Assembly: GCA_937864205.1 (NCBI GenBank)
Contig: CALMJB010000051.1
Location: 1 to 22,768, forward strand
Origin: an uncultured Actinomycetes bacterium
GTDB lineage: Bacteria; Actinomycetota; Actinomycetes; Nanopelagicales; Nanopelagicaceae
DNA length: 22,768 nt
Direction: 5' to 3'
Shown: positions 7,511 to 14,362 of the stretch, piece after piece
Layout of the letters: every line of letters begins with the position of its first letter
Position numbering within the stretch: position 1 is the stretch's first letter
Made by a program: the position numbers and the translations under genes
Notes under the pieces: model-generated
Database searches by the model: none
Seen by the model: only the letters and a program-made list of their open reading frames with translations
Told to the model about the DNA's origin: nothing

Positions 7511-8575
7511 TCAACTCTTAATTCGTTCTACAACTTGATCAATTTGATTGTCGGTAGCGGTTAAGGCGATTCGAATAAATTCGGAAGCTCCATAAAATCT
7601 ACCCGGTGTAACCAAAACACCTTTTTTAGCAAACCATTCCACAATCTTTAAATCTTCTTTCAAATTATCGGCAGAGTGTTTACACCAAATATAAATTGCC
7701 GCCTCGCTATGTTCGATAATAAAGCCAGCTGCAATCAACACCGAAAGTAATTTCTTTCTTCGCATTTCATAAATCGCCGCTTGATTTTTAACATGAGCAA
7801 AATTCGACAGCGCCGCGACCATCGCAGTTTGCACAATAGTCGGCACCATCATTCCAGCATGTTTTCGTACTTGTCTGATTTCGGCAATTAAGTTTGCATC
7901 TCCCACTACAAACGCAGCGCGATATCCAGCCATGTTCGAAGATTTAGATAATGAATGCACGGCGATGATGTTTTCATTATTTCCATTTGCTAATTCCAAG
8001 ATTGACTTTTTTCCACCAAAATGTAAATAACACTCATCGCTGGCCAATACTGCATTATTTTTACGTGCCCAGTTAATTGCATTTAGTAAAACTTGATCAG
8101 ATAAAACTTCACCGGTCGGATTCGCCGGAGAATTAAGCCAAGCTAAATCTGCAACTGGCCACGAACTTGGTTCTGAATCGACTGCGATGGCATTACTACC
8201 GGCAATCTTTGCCCCGACTAGATATGTTGGATACGAAATACGTGGATACAAAACATTTTTACTTTCTAATACCGATGGCAACCACGCAATAAATTCCTTT
8301 GATCCAATTATTGGCAAGACATCAAATTCACCTTTTACTCCTAAAATTTCTTGCGCAAATTTTCTTAATGTTTCAACTAACTCAGAACTGCCAGCAGTTA
8401 ATGGATAACCGGGCGCATTTAATTTTTTTGAAACTGCAGATTGAATAAAATCTGGAGTTGCATCAACTGGCGTACCTTGCGAAAGATCTACAAAATCAAA
8501 ACCAGAGGTTTGGGCGATCTTTGAAAATGGTTTTAATTCATCCCAGGGAAAATCTGGTAAGGATTGGGATTTCAT
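7511..8575 (-). CDS. dapC: PLP-dependent aminotransferase, probable succinyldiaminopimelate transaminase
   Basis: A 354-residue fold-type I aminotransferase. The sequence shows NSPANPTGE (148-156), ASDECYLHF with the PLP-binding Asp180 and Tyr183, the Schiff-base lysine Lys211 in HSLSKSSNMAGYR, and a C-terminal Arg in EFIRIAL that should hold the substrate carboxylate. Direct adjacency to the 7-Fe ferredoxin is the conserved actinobacterial arrangement (Rv1177-Rv1178), which supports DapC: transfer of an amino group from glutamate in the lysine/diaminopimelate pathway feeding peptidoglycan. Some relatives also act on prephenate or related keto acids, so specificity is from synteny. It begins 24 bases after fdxA and is slightly shorter than many family members. 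Confidence 0.88.
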   Translation of the reverse strand: MKSQSLPDFPWDELKPFSKIAQTSGFDFVDLSQGTPVDATPDFIQSAVSKKLNAPGYPLTAGSSELVETLRKFAQEILGVKGEFDVLPIIGSKEFIAWLPSVLESKNVLYPRISYPTYLVGAKIAGSNAIAVDSEPSSWPVADLAWLNSPANPTGEVLSDQVLLNAINWARKNNAVLASDECYLHFGGKKSILELANGNNENIIAVHSLSKSSNMAGYRAAFVVGDANLIAEIRQVRKHAGMMVPTIVQTAMVAALSNFAHVKNQAAIYEMRRKKLLSVLIAAGFIIEHSEAAIYIWCKHSADNLKEDLKIVEWFAKKGVLVTPGRFYGASEFIRIALTATDNQIDQVVERIKS

Positions 8576-8599
8576 TTCATTAAATCCGCACCAGTTAAA

Positions 8600-8923
8600 T
8601 CATTCAGCTTTTTGAGGTGGTAACGCCTTTACCGATTCATGGTCTTTACCGGTTGGCCCCATCTTGGCAGCGCCACCAGGAGATCCGATTTCAACAAAGA
8701 ACTTTGAATTGATTTCGCCAAACTCTTTCCATTGGCTGGGTACATCATCTTCGTAATAAATTGCATCAACCGGGCAGACCGGCTCACACGCCCCGCAATC
8801 AACACATTCATCCGGCTGGATATAGAGCATTCGATTGCCCTCATAAATACAGTCAACTGGACACTCTTCGATGCAGGATTTGTCCTTCACATCTACGCAG
8901 GGTTGGGCAATTATGTAAGTCAT
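8600..8923 (-). CDS. fdxA: Seven-iron ferredoxin (3Fe-4S plus 4Fe-4S)
   Basis: A 107-residue cytoplasmic electron carrier. Cysteines match the 7-Fe ferredoxin pattern with a shift of one from Azotobacter FdI: Cys9, Cys17 and Cys50 for the 3Fe-4S cluster; Cys21, Cys40, Cys43 and Cys46 for the 4Fe-4S cluster; Cys25 free. The typical FdxA C-terminal extension with WKEFGEINSKFF is present. It is the first gene of the fdxA-dapC-nucleotidyltransferase unit. The AGGA before the ATG is only two bases away, too close to work well, and a good -10 six bases upstream suggests a leaderless transcript. Its redox partners are unknown; P450s and oxidoreductases use it in relatives. Confidence 0.95.
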   Translation of the reverse strand: MTYIIAQPCVDVKDKSCIEECPVDCIYEGNRMLYIQPDECVDCGACEPVCPVDAIYYEDDVPSQWKEFGEINSKFFVEIGSPGGAAKMGPTGKDHESVKALPPQKAE

Positions 8924-8929
8924 GTCCTA

Positions 8930-8935
8930 ATAATA
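8930..8935 (-). promoter_or_regulatory. Candidate -10 for a leaderless fdxA transcript
   Basis: On the minus strand TATTAT (one mismatch from TATAAT) ends six bases before the fdxA ATG, which places the transcription start at or next to the A of the ATG. I see no convincing -35 element. The whole divergent region to cysS is only 43 bases. Confidence 0.45.
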
Positions 8936-8966
8936 TCTACAAGATATATCGGTCAGAATAGCGCCC

Positions 8967-10592
8967 ATGCCGTTCAAATTACCTTCGGAATCAGAGATTG
9001 GTCAGCGGGTCAGTATCAGGTTAAATGAAAAAACTGGCGGCTTTCGCGATGTTTTAGGGGTTTTAGAAAGCATCAACTCGGTACGAAAACATAATGGTGA
9101 TCTAATTAATTTTGATCCCGGACAGATTTTCGTTTGGAAGGTAGTGCCACCTAAAAAGGAAGTAATGGATAACACCACAAATGTAAAGGTGTTTGACACT
9201 AAATCCCGAAAAGTAAGTCTTATCAAACAAAGCAATCAAAAGGCAGTTCGTATCTATGCCTGCGGCCCCACGGTTTATCGCGATGCACATGTCGGCAACA
9301 TGCGTACCTTTTTATTAACAGATTTGGTTGTCCGGACATTGGAATTTTTTGGATTTGAAACTGTAGTAATTCAAAACATCACAGATGTTGGCCATATGAC
9401 GGAAAATCTAGAAGATAAAATGTTGGCGCAAGCAAAACTCGAATCAAGATCTGCCTTAGATATCGCTCGAGATTACGAAGCAAGATTTCACCAAGATCTG
9501 GCGCTACTTAACATCAGAAAAGCCGATAAATATCCGCGCGCCAGTGAAACCATCGATTTAATGTTTGAGCTGATTACTAATTTAATAAAGAAAGAAAATG
9601 CCTACGTGGGCAGTGACCAAAGTGTTTACTTTGACGCTAACTCTTTTGAAAGTTATGGTGCGATTTCCGGTAATCGACTTGATTCCCTGCAACCTGGACA
9701 CCGCTATGAATACACAGAAGATGGCAGCAAGAGATTTCATGCCGATTGGGCTTTATGGAAAATCGCACCAAATCGCACCGAGATGGTTTGGTCTTCACCT
9801 TGGGGCGTGGGATTTCCCGGTTGGCACATTGAGTGTTCGGCAATGAGTATGCATTACTTAGATAATTTCGTAGATTTGCATGTCGGTGGAATCGATCTGC
9901 GCTTTCCACATCATGAGAATGAACGTGCTCAATCAAATTGCGCAATTGCAAATGGAAAATCTGATGAAGCGGTAGACATTTGGCTGCATGGTGAGCATCT
10001 ACTGTTTGAAGGTCGCAAGATGGCAAAAAGCAGTATGAATGTTGTATTGGTAAAAGATTTACAAAGTCGCAATTTAGATCCGCTATCTCTGCGGTTATGT
10101 TTTTTGGAAAATCGATACCGCAGTCAAATGGATTTGAGTTGGAATTCGCTGATGGCTGCCGATCAGACCATCACCAGGTGGCGCAATAAATATCAAGAAT
10201 GGAAAAACGATAACAGCGGGGCAAACCAAAAGCAGATCAATGAAATAATTGAGAAAATTGCGGCAGATTTTGCAAATGATTTGGACACGCCACGTGCCAT
10301 GCAACAGTTACGTCGAGTTGAAAAAGATTTAGATTTAACGAATTCTGAAAAAGCCAAGATTTTTGAAATCAGTGATCAGTTACTTGGATTAGATTTAACT
10401 AAGGAATCAAACAGCTCACTATCGATTAGCGATTTAAGCGATCAACAACGGGAATTGTTGAAACTGCGTGAAACGGCCCGGGCTAGTGGTGATTTCAAGG
10501 CCAGCGATGAATTGCGAGATCAGCTCGGCAATTTAGGAATTGAAGTTCAAGATACAAAATCTGGACAAACGTGGAAATTTAGAAAAGGTTAA
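8967..10592 (+). CDS. cysS: Cysteinyl-tRNA synthetase with an extra N-terminal SH3-like domain
   Basis: A 541-residue protein whose last 475 residues are a complete CysRS, which charges tRNA-Cys with cysteine. Zinc ligands are Cys99, Cys290 (GWHIECSAMS), His315 and Glu319 (HHENE), with the same spacing as in E. coli (C209/H234/E238). The ATP motifs are HVGN (108-111, for HIGH) and KMAKS (351-355, for KMSKS). The C-terminus keeps the helical and anticodon-binding parts (SDELRDQLGNLGIEVQDTK), which argues against MshC. Residues 1-65, ending KVVPPKKE, are not part of CysRS; they resemble the SH3-like domain of actinobacterial Rv0428c-type GNAT enzymes, a gene I recall at this locus elsewhere. 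An internal ATG at 9165 with AAGGAAG before it could give plain CysRS. It converges with the DUF6113-like gene, sharing TTAA at the stops. Whether another cysS exists elsewhere is unknown. Confidence 0.93.
   Translation: MPFKLPSESEIGQRVSIRLNEKTGGFRDVLGVLESINSVRKHNGDLINFDPGQIFVWKVVPPKKEVMDNTTNVKVFDTKSRKVSLIKQSNQKAVRIYACGPTVYRDAHVGNMRTFLLTDLVVRTLEFFGFETVVIQNITDVGHMTENLEDKMLAQAKLESRSALDIARDYEARFHQDLALLNIRKADKYPRASETIDLMFELITNLIKKENAYVGSDQSVYFDANSFESYGAISGNRLDSLQPGHRYEYTEDGSKRFHADWALWKIAPNRTEMVWSSPWGVGFPGWHIECSAMSMHYLDNFVDLHVGGIDLRFPHHENERAQSNCAIANGKSDEAVDIWLHGEHLLFEGRKMAKSSMNVVLVKDLQSRNLDPLSLRLCFLENRYRSQMDLSWNSLMAADQTITRWRNKYQEWKNDNSGANQKQINEIIEKIAADFANDLDTPRAMQQLRRVEKDLDLTNSEKAKIFEISDQLLGLDLTKESNSSLSISDLSDQQRELLKLRETARASGDFKASDELRDQLGNLGIEVQDTKSGQTWKFRKG
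9156..9167 (+). promoter_or_regulatory. Internal ribosome-binding site and ATG within cysS
   Basis: AAGGAAG (9156-9162) lies two bases before an in-frame ATG at 9165-9167 (codon 67), exactly at the junction between the SH3-like domain and the CysRS body. The annotated start at 8967 has no such site. It could support a shorter CysRS of 475 residues. The spacing is slightly short, so this is a candidate only. Confidence 0.45.
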
Positions 10593-10603
10593 ATTCCTTT
10601 TCT
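10581..10603. terminator. Hairpin over the convergent stops of cysS and the DUF6113-like gene
   Basis: AGAAAAGG - TTAAATT - CCTTTTCT is a perfect 8-base-pair inverted repeat with a 7-base loop. The loop contains the TAA stops of both genes, which overlap in TTAA. In either direction the 3' arm is U-rich, but there is no separate T-run, so it may be a weak bidirectional terminator or a 3'-end stabiliser. Confidence 0.5.
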
Positions 10604-10903
10604 TACAATTGAAAATAGCGCAATTAAAAAACCACCAATTAAATACAAATTTCCATAATTGTTTGAATAGATAAGTAATTCTTCGCCCTGCCCAATTGTG
10701 CCGGCTCTAATCACCACAAAATTCCAAGCCAGAAAAACTACCACTTGATAGCGACGCGCAATTTGGGATGATCGGGCGATTTGAAAACCTAGATAAGTAA
10801 GTATCAAACTGGCAATCAAACCAAATGGTTTCCAGGAGTTATGCAGTAAAACTCCAGCGGCAGCTATGAATACACCTTGCAAGATTGCTTTTAAGTAGCG
10901 CAT
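10589..10903 (-). CDS. Small integral membrane protein, DUF6113-like
   Basis: A 104-residue hydrophobic protein with about four membrane spans (near residues 7-21, 26-44, 53-68 and 86-99). The C-terminal segment GEELLIYSNNYGNLYLIGGFLIAL resembles the DUF6113 pattern of a polar G-x-x-Y loop followed by a glycine-rich last span. DUF6113 genes, as I recall, sit directly downstream of mshB in streptomycetes, and this one follows mshB by 12 bases. Function is unknown; position suggests it is made with the mycothiol enzyme but does not prove a shared job. It starts at ATG 10903 and ends inside the hairpin shared with cysS. Confidence 0.75.
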   Translation of the reverse strand: MRYLKAILQGVFIAAAGVLLHNSWKPFGLIASLILTYLGFQIARSSQIARRYQVVVFLAWNFVVIRAGTIGQGEELLIYSNNYGNLYLIGGFLIALFSIVRKGI

Positions 10904-10915
10904 GTTTTATTTGGT

Positions 10916-11797
10916 TTAAAAAGTTCCGGCAAACAAATCGGTTTCGCGCCCAGCTGAATCAAATGGCGCAGCTCGATTTCCTCGAACTAATGTGTAGTAC
11001 TCATCGGCGAAGACCGACATTCCTAAATTGTTTGATAATGCAAAAAACGGCCCATCGAGTGAAATTTGGGTGGCATGCGCCGCCATTGCGGCCATCTTTC
11101 GATCAACAAATTCTGGTGCACTAACCAGCGAAGTAACTAGCTCATCTGGTTTGGCAAAGGGCAGATCATCAACATTATCTGTGCCAAAAAAATCACTGCC
11201 AATCTCTTTCATTTTGGCAATACCTTGCGCAAGAACCGACTTTGGCATGGTATTCCAATATATTTTTTGAATACTCCAGCCAGCAGCATCTGCTAATTCT
11301 GCTGCCCGCATCGCCACTAAATGCGCTTTGATGTGATCTGGATGTCCATATCCGCCGATTTCATCGTAAGTGATCATCACCTGCGGCTTGATTTCTAAAA
11401 TAATTTTCAACAATTTTTGTGCCGCCACATTTAAATCTGCATTCCAAAAAACATCACTACGTTGATTTTGTTTACTACCCATCATGCCGCTGTCTCGCCA
11501 AACTACCTCTGGTTCACCTAAGAATCGATGATCGGTTACGCCAAGTTTGCTCATGGCAAGTGATAATTCTTTGATTCGTTCTTGACCTAATTGATCGGTT
11601 TGATTACTGGCTAAATGTGCAAGCTCTGAAACTAAAACTTCGCCTTCTTCGCCTCGAGTGCAGGTAATTAAAGTTACTTTTGCTCCGGCAGCAACATATT
11701 TGGCCATAGTTACGCCGTTATTTATTGTTTCATCATCTGGATGTGCGTGAACTAATAACAAACGCTTATTTGATAAATTTGTGGAATCAGATGACAT
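10916..11797 (-). CDS. mshB: Mycothiol biosynthesis deacetylase MshB
   Basis: This 293-residue zinc enzyme should remove the acetyl group from GlcNAc-inositol, the second main step in making mycothiol, the actinobacterial thiol. Compared with M. tuberculosis MshB (His13, Asp15, Asp16, His144, His147), the residues seen here are His19-Pro-Asp21-Asp22 at the N-terminus and GGYGHPDH with His152 and His155. The family segment WRDSGMMG (100-107) is also present, which favours MshB over the mycothiol conjugate amidase Mca. The protein length fits the family. A TATATT -10 seven bases before the ATG suggests a leaderless transcript. Transcribed with the small membrane protein downstream. MshA, MshC and MshD are not in this window. 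Confidence 0.92.
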   Translation of the reverse strand: MSSDSTNLSNKRLLLVHAHPDDETINNGVTMAKYVAAGAKVTLITCTRGEEGEVLVSELAHLASNQTDQLGQERIKELSLAMSKLGVTDHRFLGEPEVVWRDSGMMGSKQNQRSDVFWNADLNVAAQKLLKIILEIKPQVMITYDEIGGYGHPDHIKAHLVAMRAAELADAAGWSIQKIYWNTMPKSVLAQGIAKMKEIGSDFFGTDNVDDLPFAKPDELVTSLVSAPEFVDRKMAAMAAHATQISLDGPFFALSNNLGMSVFADEYYTLVRGNRAAPFDSAGRETDLFAGTF

Positions 11798-11804
11798 ATT
11801 CGCA

Positions 11805-11810
11805 AATATA
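11805..11810 (-). promoter_or_regulatory. Candidate -10 for a leaderless mshB transcript
   Basis: On the minus strand TATATT ends seven bases before the mshB ATG, so transcription would start at or within two bases of the start codon. No Shine-Dalgarno sequence fits between. No clear -35 is visible. Confidence 0.4.
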
Positions 11811-11979
11811 ATCTATGTAAACAAATTTCTTCACATTTTTTCAGATTTGTTGTAATTCATGAACCTATTTTCAAAAATCTGGCTTTTTACTCGGTATAAA
11901 TTCAGGCTTTCTACCCAAAAAATAATTACTACTAGAATTCTTTACCTGATTGAAGGTTTGTTGGAAAGCAGGTGTGCAA

Positions 11980-12591
11980 ATGGAATCTGATAAAAATGCT
12001 CGGCTACCGCGCGATGAGCGCCGAGCCCAATTGCTTACTGCAGCGCTAGAAGTTTTTACTTCAGTTGGTTATCACGCAGCCGCAATGGATGAAATCGCCG
12101 ATCGCGCCAATGTCAGCAAACCTGTGTTGTACCAACATTTTCCCTCTAAATTACATTTATACCTGGCAGTCTTGGATATTCATATTGATTCTCTAGTTTT
12201 CGCAATACAAAAAGCAATTGCATCTACTCAAAACAACAACGACCGAGTTCGTGCCACCGTTGAGGCATATTTTGGTTTCATTGAAAGTGAAGGAGAAGCG
12301 TTTCGATTACTTTTTGAGGGCGACATGAATCAAGAACCGCAAGTTCGAGAGAGATTGAATCGAATGACTTATGACTGTGCCGCAGCAATCAGTGCGGTAA
12401 TTTCATTAGATACCGGTTTATCTAAAAATGATTCGATGATGCTTGCAGTTGGAATTATCGGAAATGTGCAAAGTGCGGCTCGGCATTGGCTAGAACGCGA
12501 TGGCAAAATCGATCATAAGAGCGCAAATGAGTTGATGATGAACCTGATTTGGCGAGGCATCTCTGGTTTCCCAAAATCGACCAGAGCCTAA
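11980..12591 (+). CDS. TetR-family transcriptional regulator
   Basis: A 203-residue regulator counted from the ATG at 11980, which has an AGG-containing ribosome-binding site seven bases upstream; a TTG at 11950 would add ten residues with no such support. The N-terminal helix-turn-helix (about residues 36-56, MDEIADRANVSKPVLYQHF) is textbook TetR, and the helical C-terminal domain is intact. Followed after 41 bases by DUF3107, it matches the mycobacterial pair Rv3208-Rv3208A, which gives good confidence in orthology. Ligand and targets are unknown. A TAGAAT at 11933-11938 could be the -10. The 180 bases upstream to mshB hold only the promoters of both genes as far as I can see. Confidence 0.92.
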   Translation: MESDKNARLPRDERRAQLLTAALEVFTSVGYHAAAMDEIADRANVSKPVLYQHFPSKLHLYLAVLDIHIDSLVFAIQKAIASTQNNNDRVRATVEAYFGFIESEGEAFRLLFEGDMNQEPQVRERLNRMTYDCAAAISAVISLDTGLSKNDSMMLAVGIIGNVQSAARHWLERDGKIDHKSANELMMNLIWRGISGFPKSTRA

Positions 12592-12632
12592 TTCAATTGG
12601 AATTTAAACACTTACTTACATAAACTAAATTC

Positions 12633-12884
12633 ATGGCGACAAAATCAAAATCATCGAAAACTGAGGTACGCATTGGAATTTCTGATTCCAATCAGGAACT
12701 AAATATTGAATGTGCTAATTCCCAAGATGAAGTTGTGAAATCGGTCAGCGAAGCACTGAATTCGAATCAAACCTTAAATTTAAGTGACACAAAAGGTCGT
12801 CAGATTTTGATTTCGCCGAGCAAGATTGCTTTTGTAGAAGTTGGCCAATCATCTGAGCGAAAAGTCGGATTCGCAGCCGATTAA
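12633..12884 (+). CDS. DUF3107 family small protein
   Basis: An 83-residue protein of the actinobacterial DUF3107 family (Rv3208A / TB9.4 type), recognised from RIGISDSNQELNIE near the N-terminus and GRQILISPSKIAFVEVG near the C-terminus, and from its place right after the TetR gene. Some databases label the family ATP-binding, but no nucleotide-binding motif is visible and the function is not known. The upstream gap is AT-rich without an obvious ribosome-binding site. The gene converges with the ParA-like gene, and the two stop codons overlap within TTAA. Confidence 0.88.
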   Translation: MATKSKSSKTEVRIGISDSNQELNIECANSQDEVVKSVSEALNSNQTLNLSDTKGRQILISPSKIAFVEVGQSSERKVGFAAD

Positions 12885-13561
12885 TTAAGCAAGAAATAAG
12901 TGAGCTCGCGATACTCACTTCCCAATTGAGATCCTTTTTCAATTGAGATAGCGTGGATGTGTTTTAGTGAACCCATCGCAAATAATTGTGGATTAGCTAT
13001 ATTTATTTGAGTATCAATTGCGGAAAATTGCTTAGCTAGTAATTGTTGATAAGCGGTTGCCGCATCACTGTTGTTCCAATTTAATGTTAAAAGTTTGATT
13101 TTAGATTTATCATCGACAAAATCTGAAAGAAGTTGAACTCCACGGGCGGCATTAATCGAACCATCACAAGGTGCGATTACTAAGTCTGCAATATTCAAAA
13201 GGTTTTTATAACCAGTTGAATAATTTGATGGCGTATCAATTACAGTCAATTCATAATCTGCCAAACTGCCGATATTTAACTGGCCGGCAAAATTAATGGT
13301 GCGGGCAGAACTGGCTAGAAAATCAAAGCGTTCGGATGTGCGCAGGATTGCTAACTCGAGACTGACCTGTCCTTTGCTAACTTCAAGCAAGGTAGCGCGA
13401 GGATTTTCCACCCCTAAATTGCTAGTTAAAGTCGCTTTTGGATCGGCATCTATAAGTAAAACTTTTCGACCATACTCTGCCGCCGCTACCGAAATGGCAT
13501 GTGCGGTGGTGGTTTTAGCAGTGCCACCGATTGGGTTTGCCACTGTGATTATCTTTTTCAT
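12881..13561 (-). CDS. ParA-like ATPase, orphan, with an altered Walker A motif
   Basis: A 226-residue member of the ParA/MinD P-loop family. The Walker A region reads NPIGGTAKTTTA (9-20): the P-loop lysine (Lys16) is kept, but the signature lysine expected two residues before GG-x (KGGxGKT) is isoleucine and the GK is AK. The Walker A' LLIDADPKAT (D38, D40) and the Walker B region VIDTP are intact. No ParB gene, ParB-like box or replication gene is near, so it is unlikely to be the chromosome-segregation ParA. It is last in a run of EamA - PHP - DUF2236 - ParA-like, 30 bases after DUF2236, with an A-rich leader and no clear ribosome-binding site. Possible roles include positioning another protein; nothing here identifies the partner. 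Confidence 0.82.
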   Translation of the reverse strand: MKKIITVANPIGGTAKTTTAHAISVAAAEYGRKVLLIDADPKATLTSNLGVENPRATLLEVSKGQVSLELAILRTSERFDFLASSARTINFAGQLNIGSLADYELTVIDTPSNYSTGYKNLLNIADLVIAPCDGSINAARGVQLLSDFVDDKSKIKLLTLNWNNSDAATAYQQLLAKQFSAIDTQINIANPQLFAMGSLKHIHAISIEKGSQLGSEYRELTYFLLN

Positions 13562-13591
13562 ATTTTTTTAAATTTGTATTTGATATTTTTC

Positions 13592-14362
13592 TTAAACGTT
13601 ACGTTCGGCAGCAACTAGTTGAACAGGTTTGCGAAAAAACTCTGGCAACACAAACAAAGATTTACGTAAAGTTTTCAATGCCACATCAGTTACCAGCTCT
13701 TGTCCTGGAAAACTTGGCCAGTTATAAAGTTTACGAGCCCATTTTGGCAGGCTGGCCGCTGCCAATGTGGCAATCGCTCCCCAAGTTGGAGCGGCTGGTG
13801 TGGCTAATCGAATGAAAGTTGGCATCGGTGGAATTGCAATAAAAAGGGCGGCTCGTTTTGCATCTTCACTCGCCATCAATTCTGGTTTTATATCTAAGAA
13901 GTATTGCTGCAATTGTGAATAAGAATTTGGCGTATCGATTTTTGAAATTCCAACTAATTCTGCAAACTTGACCATCTCAAATACATAATCATCTTTTTCT
14001 TGGTTGGTTAAATTAAATCCAGATCTAATCGCAACATCTAAGAAAGCATCAACCATTGCCATGTGCACCCAAAGTAAAAGTTTTGGGTCATCTAATTTTA
14101 ATTTCTCATGTACGTTGCGTACTCGCTGCGCCAATTTATCCGCTTCAGCTATCGGTGAATAAGTTAAAGTTGCAACGTAATCACCAGTTCGTTGCAATCT
14201 GCCCCAAGCATCTTCCCGAAAATTTGAATGTGCCGCCACCCCAGCCATCGCTTCTGGATGTAATGCTTGTTGTAAAAGCGCACGTAATCCGCCAACCAAC
14301 ATCGCCGGATCAGCGTGCAATCGATAGACCACGCTATCTTTTTTAAAATAACTTTCGCTCAT
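13592..14362 (-). CDS. DUF2236 / MpaB-family protein (putative oxygenase-like)
   Basis: A 256-residue protein of the DUF2236 family, to which the latex-clearing and MpaB proteins belong. Family marks are LHPEAMAGVAAHS (34-46), the R-x3-T pair in GRLQRTGDY, a conserved His85 after the first helices and LLWVHMAMVDAFL (96-108). Some relatives bind haem b through conserved histidines and oxidise polymers or steroids, but many actinobacterial members have no known substrate, so an oxygenase role is only a possibility. There is no signal peptide, so it should be cytoplasmic. Its ATG overlaps the PHP stop by four bases, suggesting translational coupling. Confidence 0.82.
   Translation of the reverse strand: MSESYFKKDSVVYRLHADPAMLVGGLRALLQQALHPEAMAGVAAHSNFREDAWGRLQRTGDYVATLTYSPIAEADKLAQRVRNVHEKLKLDDPKLLLWVHMAMVDAFLDVAIRSGFNLTNQEKDDYVFEMVKFAELVGISKIDTPNSYSQLQQYFLDIKPELMASEDAKRAALFIAIPPMPTFIRLATPAAPTWGAIATLAAASLPKWARKLYNWPSFPGQELVTDVALKTLRKSLFVLPEFFRKPVQLVAAERNV

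Noticed and set aside
9637..10026. 129-residue open frame on the minus strand inside cysS
   Set aside because: It is antisense to the well-supported catalytic core of CysRS, His-rich from codon mirroring, and has no family features.
8967..10592. MshC (mycothiol ligase) instead of CysRS
   Set aside because: The C-terminal helical and anticodon-binding parts are present and the body is about 475 residues, longer than MshC (about 410). The KMAKS and HHENE pattern also fits CysRS.
11842..11881. CAGATTT and AAATCTG inverted repeat upstream of the TetR gene as an autoregulatory operator
   Set aside because: The arms are 26 bases apart and only seven bases long in AT-rich DNA, and the pair does not overlap a clear promoter. 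It could easily be chance.
12881..13561. Chromosome or plasmid partition locus
   Set aside because: There is only a ParA-like gene: no ParB, no parS-like repeats, no replication gene, and the Walker A motif is altered.
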